Positions 32,501 to 41,578 of a stretch of 64,000 nt of DNA are shown piece by piece (within the stretch, counting starts at the first letter, position 1; every line of letters begins with the position of its first letter). The translations under genes and the position numbers were made by a program. The stretch spans positions 26,421-90,420 of the forward strand of contig JAAGOF010000100.1 of assembly GCA_010645155.1 (NCBI GenBank), read 5' to 3'. Under the pieces are notes generated by a model that was given only the letters and a program-made list of their open reading frames with translations, was not told where the DNA came from and did no database searches. The DNA is from Tigriopus japonicus. Taxonomy: Eukaryota > Arthropoda > Copepoda > Harpacticoida > Harpacticidae.

Positions 32501-35500
32501 CCCATTTTTCCAGTACAAATATTGAAGCCACTTAATGTCAACCATGTCTTGAAACCAAAAGAAGAGCTCTCTATCGCTCTCTTTCTCTCTTTCCTCTTCC
32601 ATGTCACGTACTAGCATGATACTGTTAGGCCCTCTCTATCGAAGAGCTTGTGGGATATGCATGTACAAGAATAGTAAGCTAGTAGTGAGAGAAATTCCGT
32701 GGAGTATGAATAATTTTCAACTTACCTCTGACTTGTCCATATATCTTGAGGCGAGTTGATGAGCCTCTTCCCACATTCCAGCATTGTTGTACATCTCAAT
32801 GGCGTATTTGGGCATGTTTCCTTGCATGTAGAACTTTTGGGCCAATCCATATTCTTTTACAGACGCATAATGTTGACCAAGTTTGTAGTAATATTGGTTG
32901 AGCTCGCCCGAGTCGTCGTCGATCACCTGGACGATTTGCACCGCCTTCTTCCATTGGCGAGCCGAGATAGCGGCGTCCAAAGCCTTGATCGTCCTTCCTG
33001 CCTCAATGTAGTGATTAATGGCAGCGTCGAGTTGCTTATTCTCGACCAAGTGGTCACCCCATTCCTCTTCCAAGTGGACCACATCTTCGGGGAACGCGTG
33101 TCTGGCCAGTTCCACCGCTCGGGCGTAGGCTTTGGCCTTCCGATAACAATCCAAGGCCTCGTCTTCCTGTCGAACTTTTTCATACAATTCTCCAGCTTGC
33201 TCATAAAACTCCCCTTTCAGCAAAGCTGATGTGACTCGACTCACAATATCCGGATTGGCGAGCATTTGATGATTCGACTGTACTAAACGTGAAGCTCGAG
33301 TAGCTAAACCTCCGCGAAGGTAGAGATTTAACGCTTCCAAATACTCTCCATCCTCTTCTTTAAGGCTTCCAGCCTTTTCCTCTTGACCCGTTTCGAGCAG
33401 CCATGATGCATGCTGCTCTTGCAAGACTTCTAGTTGAGGATGGCCTTTAGCCTCGGCAAGGTTGAGAGCCTCATCCCACATGTGCAATCGTTGATACATG
33501 CCGATGGCCTCGTCCAACTGATTTTGCTCCAAATAGATGCCTTCTGCTGCCTTGAACTGTTTGTCTAGAATATAAAGTCGTGCCCAAACTTCCGGAGATT
33601 CCATTCCGTCGCCTCCAAAGGTTTCAGCGGCAACGTCGGCCATGTTTAGAGTTTCTCGTAGGAACTTGGCCTTACTGACATCGCCTAAAGCGGCGTAGCA
33701 TTGTTCTGCAATCCCCAACTGCTTGCTTTCCAAGGACATGCGAGCAAGAGTTCGCCACATTGCCTCGGTCTCGGGGCTCATGTCCAGACTCTCCAAGTAC
33801 ACAATTGCCCGATTAAAATCCCCATCGTCAATAGCTGTTCCAAATTCAATCAAACCTTCATCCAGCTCGTAAGACAGCTGGTGTTGTCCCTCTTGTACGA
33901 TGACTTCGGTCTTGCCATCTTCGCGGGAAATGTCTACCACATCGCCTTTGATGGGGAACAATGTGACACGTTCTGGGGCATCGATATTGTACCAAACGGC
34001 CATATTTTCTCGGCTTTGCGCCACAACCACATCCGAGCCAGTGATCCATTGGACGAACGTGCAGTAGTTCAAAATCGAAGTCTTGCTCATCGTGTCGACG
34101 TCCACCAAATTCAAGCGACTTCTTTTATCCCGAAAGAGCAGCTTTCGTCCCGTTTCATTCAACTCCAACCAATCTATCTTCGAGTCGTGGGTGACTTGTC
34201 CTAGAGCGTAACCAAAGATGAGGTCCTCGAGGGCAATGGTTTTCAAATCCAGCAAATAGGCCAGTCGTTTGATCTCATCCGTTCCTTTCAACTTTCTTTC
34301 GTTGATGCGTACGCTGATCAAATGAGGATTCATGAACTCGGTTCGCACCGAGCCCAATATCTCGTTCTTTCCATATTCCACCAAGCTCAATTCTCCAGCA
34401 TTGAAAATCATGCAGACATTGGCGTTTTCGAAGTAGTACTTCTCGTTGCCTCCCATATTTGCCCAAGGGATCTCGCTCAATAGATTGCGTTGGAGATCCC
34501 CTAAGAGAAGGGTTTCCGTCGTCTTGGCCACAAGATAACTCTCCCCGCCCATAATTCGAACGTCCTCAATTTCGTAGCCGTAGATGGACTTGAGGATCAC
34601 TCCTCGGGCGCCCTTGACCAAAGGCTTGACAAGCACTTGCGATGGTCCCACATAAGTCATCTCAAACTTGTTCTTCCAGACGGCGCGCTTCAGCACTGAC
34701 TCAAAGAGTTCCACACCTCCGCAAAGTGACCCTGCCGCCACTCGAGATCCATCTTTCTTCCATCCCAACGCCGTGATGCTGTAGAGATACTTGATTTCTT
34801 TGGCATTGTTCTCTTCCCATAAGTTTTTCCTGGCCACCCAGCTGTAAACCCTAATCCGGTCATAACTCCCGACGCACAAGGCTTGGCCACTCGGGCTGCA
34901 GCACATCACCGTGAATTCCTTCTCGGTTGGTTCTCGGAAATAATCAAACTGCTGGAACATGGACCCCTCTGGAGTGTAGAAAACAATCTTCTTGTCGCAT
35001 CCACCTACCACAATGTGGTTCGAGGTCCACGAAAGAGCGTATGGTGGAACAGGGTGGGACAGAACTTTGCCCTACAAGAAAAATGACAATGCCTAAAAGT
35101 TGCTCCTTCTATAAGCGCCTGCGATATTTCAAAAATTGAGAACCGACTCTCTGCTTTGACAACGGTGCATTTAATGGGTCAACCGAGAAGAAGTTGGGAC
35201 TTTGCCATTGCAGGAAATGGAAATAATGCACTAGACAGACCTAATGAGGCCAACCATTGCCAAGAAACTCTCGAGTTATTTCGATACGCTTACTTTCAGA
35301 TGCATTTTTGCTCCAAAATATCTTTTTTTCCATTTGCAAGACCACTTAATTAATTCTGATTTGGTTGAAAGCGCTAGATTTCTCCACTATTGGCTTGGTT
35401 CCTTGTGGAGAACAAAGTTAATCCCACTCAAACCCGCTTGAATCTGTTTTGGCCAACCTTTTTCTTAGTCATAAATCCCCGATGCTAGCAAGAAGTTCGT

Positions 35501-36184
35501 CTTCCGTATTAATGTGTCCAAGATAGATTGGAAAAGTTTTGCTCCTACGTGATTGCGCGTCTACTAAAGCACGTTGTGTCAGAATGTACTATGATTTCAT
35601 CGAGAACCACTTACTTGGGGTTTGGCCATAGGATCGTCAGCCACGTACCATCGAACGACAGATCCATCTGCATGGCCGGACAAGAACCCCGTTCCCTCCA
35701 AATTCTGGACCAGCGAGATCGTGCAGGAATCTGCTGAATAGAGCGTGGTGGCTTTGTTGGTTTTGGTAACCGCCGCTCGAATTTTTCCGTCCGCCAGTCC
35801 CGCAATAATGTGACCTTTCATGGGCCAAATTAGAGCCGTGACAGCTGCAGTTTGAATAAATTTGTTGCAAATCACCTTCTTCTCGCCCCAATCTTCTCCG
35901 ATTTTGTAGACGAAAATAATGTTGTCAGTTTGTCCAACGGCTAATTTGGTTCCATCAGGTGAGAAGTCCACTGCCTTGACAATGTAGCTCTTTTTGCCAT
36001 ACTTAGCGTCGGCGGGTTTGGTGGAGAATTTGTCGCGCTTTTCACCGGTTTCATCGAAAAGTAAAATCACTCGATCCGCAGTACACACGGCTAATTTCAA
36101 ATTGTTAGCCGACCAAGCTAAAGCTGTAATTTTAGCGGCGCCATCTTGGCAAGGTAGAATATTCTTTAAATATTTCAACTGCAT
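29574..36184 (-). CDS. IFT172: intraflagellar transport protein 172 (IFT-B complex), complete
   Basis: Three coding exons: 36184-35615 (residues 1-190), 35071-32726 (191-972) and 31931-29574 (973-1757, stop at 29574-29576). All joins are phase 0 with AA|GTAAGT / TTGTAG and GAG|GTAAGT / TTTTAG borders. The product is 1757 residues, close to the roughly 1750 of animal IFT172. The first exon opens [20 protein letters not shown], the conserved start of the family, and contains the [15 protein letters not shown] and YKIGEDWG blocks. The C-terminus ends PSFSFK, as in relatives. The N-terminal third forms WD40 beta-propellers (about residues 1-600); the rest is TPR-like helical repeats (about 610-1757) with repeated W-x-x-A and A-x-x-Y patterns. 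From family knowledge, IFT172 is a peripheral IFT-B subunit that works in anterograde ciliary transport and tip turnaround and is needed to build cilia; in arthropods this mainly concerns sensory neurons and sperm. No frameshift or in-frame stop was seen, so the gene appears functional. Confidence 0.97.
31932..32725 (-). other. IFT172 intron 2
   Basis: A 794-base intron with GTAAGT donor and TTTTAG acceptor. It includes a CT-rich tract near 32568-32600. No nested gene was seen. Confidence 0.9.
35072..35614 (-). other. IFT172 intron 1
   Basis: A 543-base intron with GTAAGT donor and TTGTAG acceptor. Nothing else was recognised. Confidence 0.9.
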
Positions 36185-36611
36185 GATGGGACCGTTAAAT
36201 CATTCACACAAAAAAACTTGATGCATGTTGTTAGCCTGATAATCATATCAAAACTAGTTCGTCCAAGATTAGCTTGAGAGGAATTTGTCCTTTCTAAAAT
36301 CAATGAGAGAAGGAAAGTTCTTCAGCATGTACCTGGAAAGCTAATAAGAGGTTGCGTCGAAGATGCTTCAAACTTGCGCCCTTTTCCTCTTGCATTCTTT
36401 CTTGATCAGATCTGTTTTTTTTTTTTGACAAACTTGACATAACTTTTTTATCATTAAGACATATTTTTGTTTTCTAAATTAAAGTCAGACGTGTTTGCAT
36501 TCAATATCCACCAACATTGCCGCTTCCTTCCAATTATCAATTGTAACAAAAAAATACGATAAATGAGTCTGGGTGTGACTCGGGGGGCCCCAGTCACTGG
36601 TCTTGTCTTAC

Positions 36612-36654
36612 CTTTGGCGTCCAAGCTGACTTCTTTCCTAATATGAGGATCCAT
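36612..36654 (-). CDS. possible first coding exon of an unidentified minus-strand transcript
   Basis: An ATG in AAAATGG context is followed by MDPHIRKEVSLDAK and a clean AAAG|GTAAGAC donor in phase 1. IFT172 has its own conserved start at 36184, so this exon is not needed by it. Phase 1 would match the unseen upstream exon of the large gene (a G plus GT join at 20240), but that would place IFT172 inside a same-strand intron of about 16 kb. It may equally be chance. Confidence 0.2.
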
Positions 36655-36836
36655 TTTTGAAGATTTATTTGGCTAGTTCCAGGGTATGTGTGAGGCAACC
36701 GAGACCTCGACGAAGAAAGTCGTCCGGTAAAAAGTAGAAGTATGAAAGTTTGCCCAAGGGAAATCCAAAGAGGAAGTACGTGTTTGGAACTAGGACGAAC
36801 ACAATTTTATTTTATTGCCATTAGCGAACCAACCAC

Positions 36837-36951
36837 CTTTCCGCCCACTGTTCCAGCCCCCCACAACCGCTGCCACCTCCTCCTCCTCTTCTTCCTCAGT
36901 CTCAGCCTCCTCCTCGAGGATCAGAATGAATTTATTGAAGGACAACCCATC
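36837..36951 (-). CDS. possible acidic exon of an unidentified minus-strand transcript
   Basis: A good polypyrimidine-CTTTCAG acceptor opens a frame reading DGLSFNKFILILEEEAE, then a run of Glu, ending at an AAAG|GTGG donor. The Glu run comes from a GAG/GAA repeat, so the open frame could reflect low complexity alone. No neighbour exon was found. Confidence 0.2.
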
Positions 36952-37310
36952 CTGAAAGTGAGAAGGAAAGCATATGAGTTCTGTCATCTGCATGCGTATT
37001 AGATGTTACTCGTATATCTTTTTAATATCGCAACAAAGGATTCCTTTACATGCAGCACATCAACTTGATATGTTACAATCATCCACTACTAAAGTTTCAG
37101 CGCAATGACTTTATTTTAGTTTATTAGTGACTTATTTTTAGTTTACACTACCATTGATGCCTATGAGCCAACACAGCGTTTAAGCTCAGATAAAAGACCT
37201 TTGTAATGAATGATAATGTCGTCATAAATTGCGCCATCTATTGCTTTTATGTGGTAACAGTTCACACTATCCATGATACGCATGGATTTGCCGATATCAA
37301 CGGTCATCAA

Positions 37311-38204
37311 TAGGGCTAGGGAAAAAAAATTTTTACATTAAAATTTTTTTTTTGCATTTTTTGCCAATTTTACGTGAATATAACAATTTAATTTTATTTG
37401 ACATTTTTGGAAAATTTCAACATTTTCTTAACATTTTTTGAACTTTTTGCTCAAAAATGTCATCCCAAAACCGGTTCTGAGGGACCAATTAATCAAATGA
37501 AGGCTTGAAATTTCCCGCCAAAATTTCCCGCTAAAATTGTCATTGTTCAACTTCACATTTTACGATGCCAATCAATTAAAATCTTTGGAGAGGGGAAAAA
37601 GTGCCCTTAAAGTTTCTTTTTGTTATTGTGAAAAAGTTCACATCAGAAACTTTGTGACCCTTGTTTCCGTGATTATTTTACGTGGGCTAAATAGCTATGT
37701 GTAGAGTAAAGTATGTTTTAAGTTGGCACTGTTGCCATTATTTACTCAGACTATAATATCTATTGCCTTTCAAAGGGTCTGATGAATGTGCTATCTGACT
37801 TATAACATAAACTGTTTTGACGTCTAGCTTATAAAAACACCCCGCTATGTGAAGCGCAACCTCCCGTTTTTGAAGCTAGAGTTTTGACGGCATTATTTCC
37901 TTCAGATGTCTGGTGACACTGTCTTAAGTAGTCTTCTCAAGTCCTCCACGCATCTAGTCCCATTTCTCACACATTTCGTTGACTTTTTGCCCTAATTTTT
38001 AACATTTTTTTGCTCTTTTTGCTCTAAATTTCAACATTTTTTGCCCCTTTTTGCCCAATATTTCAACATTTTTTGCCCCTTTTTGCCCTATATTTTAACA
38101 TTTTTTGCCCCTTTTTGCCCTATATTTCAACATTTTTTGCCCTTTTTCCTGACATTTTAATGACATTTTTTGGATGTTTTTCCAACATTTTTTCCCGGGC
38201 TCTA
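37311..38204 (+). mobile_element. non-autonomous hAT-like DNA transposon, copy 1 (894 bp)
   Basis: It starts TAGGGCTAGGGAAAA and ends TTTTCCCGGGCTCTA, imperfect terminal inverted repeats. It is flanked by a perfect 8-bp direct repeat GTCATCAA (37303-37310 and 38205-38212), the target duplication size of the hAT superfamily. It has no transposase frame. The right-hand third holds about five copies of a 32-bp unit built on CATTTTTTGCCCCTTTTTGC. A second copy lies inverted at 52466-53270. Plus strand here means the TAGGGCTAGGG end is on the left. Confidence 0.88.
38000..38150. repeat. subterminal 32-bp tandem repeats inside the hAT-like element
   Basis: Four to five tandem units of about 32 bases, each with ACATTTTTTGCCCC, TTTTTGCCC and ATATTTCA parts. 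Subterminal repeats of this kind bind transposase in known hAT elements, which is a possible role here. Copy 2 carries fewer and more degenerate units (about 52530-52620). Confidence 0.7.
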
Positions 38205-38212
38205 GTCATCAA

Positions 38213-39802
38213 CAACGATTCATCAGGGTTGGACAAACTAAAGCAAGAGTTCTTAAACTTTTTTTTGAGCCAGGTTACATAGGTTTAAAATTCAGATTTT
38301 TTTTGTTATTTATAACAAATGGCATGATTCAAAGTTATGCCATCCATGAAACAACATTTTTTGACATGTTGATTACACACTTTTTGGGATTGAAAATTAA
38401 TAATTTGGTATTTTTTATTATCTTTCCATTTTATTGCAAGGAGATGAAATTCTGGAGGTAATAAAGAATATTACATTGCATCAATAAAATACTTATTTCA
38501 TGCAAAAAATCACAAGACATGAAGACTACTTATGCCATAGAGGGGAGGTAGAAAGATATTGAGATCTTCGTGACAGTTTTGTTCAATTAGCTGTAATCTT
38601 TCATCCTCTATGGTTTAACTCGTACTTATTCAACATCAAAGTAAAAGGTACAGTAATAGAAACCATCAACGCAGTTTTGATATATATGTAATCAATGACA
38701 TCCTGAAGTGTGAACTGGACCTTGGCAAACTAGATTTGAACCCCCAGGGCCCAAAACAAGCCTCAAAGAATGGTGTTTGTTGCATTCATTGGGTCCACCA
38801 TAAGGTTTCACCTTTTGGAATAATACCAAATCGATTTTATTTATGATTTAGCTACATAAGGGACTTGTAGTGGGAAAATAATAAGTTTTGTAAATTAAAG
38901 TTGCTCTAGCAACACAATCTCACGCCAAGTTTGCTGAAAGTTGGGTTCAGAATTTCGTTGCTCACTTGGAAAGTGGATAGTTTGTTGGAACGAGAAATGC
39001 AAATCGCAACGACTGATTATCCGATTTGAAGAGGATCCAGAGGAGCAACATAGTTTTGATATTCCATTTTTGGATTATTTGGAGTTTCAAACCTCTGACA
39101 ATGTGTCCATGAACATGTTTCACTCACATCAATAACAATTTCCCTTGGCAATAACCTACTTTATTTGAGATATTGGTTGTTGGCTTGAGTTCGAAAAGCG
39201 CCGTTTAATGTTTGCAGCCCTTTTGAGCGAAAATAGGGTAATTTCGTCCACTTTGGTAGCAGAACATTTTGACACCTGCCATGATTCATCGTTACTCAGA
39301 ATGATTTGTTGGTTGAACTTGGTTATTCTTGAGTGCTAACAACTTGGCAGCCGGTCACAGAATGAGTTGAAAGTGCGGTTCCTTTTTTTAGGTTGCAGGT
39401 TGAAGGTGGGTGGGAAGCAAGACGTCGTCCACCAACAGAGTGAGTTGGCTACCTTCTTCAGCCTTTGTCTGTTTGGAATGACGGAGACAAATGATAACAA
39501 GCGCAAAAAGTGGTTCCATACAAGCATTGCTAGACAGATGGGTTATTTCGTGATTTGTAGAGCACTTTTTGCGGCAAATTGGTTGTTTGAGATTATTTGA
39601 TTTGTAGTTGATCACACGGTAAAAAAGGGTAATTCTTAACAAGAGGAGATCCAGTTATGTGCAATTTGTTAATCTGTTGTGGCCAGAATGAATGAGCTCA
39701 AATTTTTCATTTTGATCTGCTTCGAGATTTGGACACTTTTGCCCGCCTTTTTTTTGCTCTTGAAATGAGAATTTTTTTAAAGAACTTCTAATGGAAAATC
39801 TG
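38213..39802. other. stretch without a supported gene
   Basis: AT-rich sequence between the hAT-like copy 1 and the Tc1-like relic. Several short open frames exist on both strands; none resembles a known family. Nothing further was seen. Confidence 0.5.
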
Positions 39803-40005
39803 CACTGCGTATCAAATTATTAGCACCACCAGTTTTTTGCTAATTTCAACATCTAATCGGGATAACTTGCTGAAACTTTCGTAGTAACATTGTTTGCACA
39901 TGGCATTCATTGACTCAAATTTCCACGGATGTATCACAATTTGCTCATGCTCTATCATGAATTTTCCCTATCCAGCACGTTTCAAATTGTTAGTTCCACA
40001 AGGAA

Positions 40006-40165
40006 ATGGGTAAAGGTACAAGCCTCAGCCCTACCGAGAGGAGTTTGATTGTGGCCAAGTAGGGTAAGGGCACCCCTCTCAAGGATATTGCCAAGTTGCT
40101 GGAGCACCACATTGTCAAAATATGACGATATGTGAAGAATCCTTCTCCTGGAAAACCATGCTCAG
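40006..40165 (+). pseudogene. Tc1-like transposase, N-terminal remnant
   Basis: The frame from the ATG at 40006 reads MGKGTSLSPTERSLIVAK, then TAG at 40060, then GKGTPLKDIAKLLEHH and TGA at 40123. This matches the N-terminal helix-turn-helix region of Tc1 transposases (LSxxERxxIVxL, then xxxIAxxL). Two in-frame stops make it inactive. Confidence 0.8.
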
Positions 40166-40414
40166 ATTCTGGTGTACTGAGGTGTGTATCTGAACCGGAA
40201 AGAAGAATCCAGGTGGTTCATCTGTAGCAATTTTTGATGCTGCAAATGTTCCCAAATCATCCATGGCCAGTTGACGCAGAACACTCTGGATGTTCGCCTC
40301 TCACCTTTCTGCTCAAAAAAAGTCTTTCCTCGCCCTCTGGCATAAGCTATTGGGCAAGAATGAACCAAGAAGCACCTGAAGACTCCCATGAATCAAGTCA
40401 TCTAACGAGTTTAA

Positions 40415-40515
40415 AATTACCCTGGATGGACCACATGATTGGAGCAAAGGATACGTGGCAAGGGGCAATGAGAGGCATCGTAGGTTTAAATGTCACACAA
40501 AAACTGAGAATTAGT
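40415..40515 (+). pseudogene. Tc1-like transposase, internal remnant
   Basis: The frame reads DGPHDWSKGYVARGNERHRR and ends at a stop near 40510. It resembles the segment just after the first catalytic Asp region of Tc1 transposases (DGPxxWxxG). It is separated from the N-terminal remnant by deleted sequence. Confidence 0.6.
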
Positions 40516-40671
40516 AAAGATTCCACGATTTGTTTGCTCCACATTTCTGAAAGGTCGTGACAAAACATGTTGAATGATAAATCTCGGGCAACACAAATTT
40601 CAGGACATTATATTAACTTGGGATGCTGAAATCAGCAAAAATCTGTGGTGCTAATAATTTGATACGCAGTG

Positions 40672-41152
40672 TGGTGGATAACCGCCTCGAATGGCATCGA
40701 AAAAAAAAACAGAATGGATTCCAATACATCGTAAACATTTATATGTATTACTGTGTTTCTGATAAGGAAAGGTTTCCTTTAATCATGAACTTTGGCTTCC
40801 CGCTTTGAAAGACGTGACAGACAGTCCGTGCCGGATCAGGCATTCATTGATTTGCCAACCAGTATCTATCTTAGTGTATCTAGCCAATGCGACTACCCAC
40901 AGTATTTGATCCTAAATTAGTTTTCACAGAAATCCTTGGATACGATTTGAAACTTACTATTCTTTTTTTAAATTGGGTTCCTTTTGATTCAATTTTCAAC
41001 GGAATAACCTATTGACAGCGATAGCCTTTTTTATTTAGATAGACCTCAGAAGAGCCTGTCGCTTGCCGTGCGCCTAATGGCTCTTACATCTCATGCTTGT
41101 GGTCTTGTTCATTTTCTTTTCAACTCGATGTTTAAGGTTTGAATTGCGATTG
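40672..41152. other. stretch without a supported gene
   Basis: It lies between the Tc1-like relic and the first palindromic element. Nothing was recognised. Confidence 0.5.
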
Positions 41153-41159
41153 GTATATT

Positions 41160-41571
41160 CAAGAACCACTGTATTTCTCTGCACTGGGAGGCTAAAAAGA
41201 GGAATCAGGATTTCCAATGGGAACAATTCAATTACGTTCTTCTGCAAATGAGACCTTGCCTATGTTGAGTGGAACACGTATTTCAATTTTCTGCTCAATC
41301 GATGGTCCGAGTCAAAAGTTATGCTCACTTAAAGTTCAGTGCAAATCCTACCGAGAATGAATGAACTAACCCTTGTGTGGTTATCGTTTTATCACAAAAG
41401 GGCGAGCTCATTCATTCAATGCTTTCTTCAGTACATACAGTAAGTTTGAGAGGTCATAACTTTTCACTCCAGCCTTCGATTGAGGTGAAAATTGAAAAAA
41501 CGCCGTCTACTGAATACAAGCAAGGTAATTCTCACCGTTAGCCTCCCACTCCAGAAATCCAATGCTTCTTG
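41160..41571. mobile_element. palindromic element, copy 1 (412 bp, 7-bp target duplication)
   Basis: It is almost wholly an inverted repeat, with its centre near 41384 (TGGTTATCG then TTTTATCACA). Its ends are CAAGAACCACTG and CCAATGCTTCTTG. A 7-bp direct repeat GTATATT flanks it (41153-41159 and 41572-41578). It contains GAATGAATGAACT on one arm and its complement on the other. It matches the element at 49486-49935 over its full length. No coding frame spans it. Confidence 0.8.
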
Positions 41572-41578
41572 GTATATT

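Larger units (their letters stand above)
36185..37302. other. upstream region of IFT172
   Basis: This should contain the IFT172 promoter and leader. Two minus-strand exon-like segments lie here and are unexplained: 36654-36612 (starts ATG, reads MDPHIRKEVSLDAK and ends at an AAAG|GTAAGAC donor) and 36951-36837 (strong CTTTCAG acceptor, acidic coding). No TATA box or other core promoter element could be assigned. Confidence 0.45.
39803..40671 (+). mobile_element. degenerate Tc1/mariner-like element (869 bp)
   Basis: The terminal inverted repeats start CACTGCGTATCAAATTAT and extend with similarity for about 80 bases on each side (39803 onward and 40671 downward). Inside are two remnants of a Tc1-type transposase. 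The element is too short for a whole transposase of about 340 codons, so the middle is deleted. The TA duplication expected of this superfamily is not visible at the present ends. Confidence 0.85.

Noticed and set aside
38000..38150. Regular repeats that might suggest a CRISPR array
   Set aside because: The units are contiguous, AT-rich and without unique spacers, and lie inside a transposon in a eukaryotic genome.
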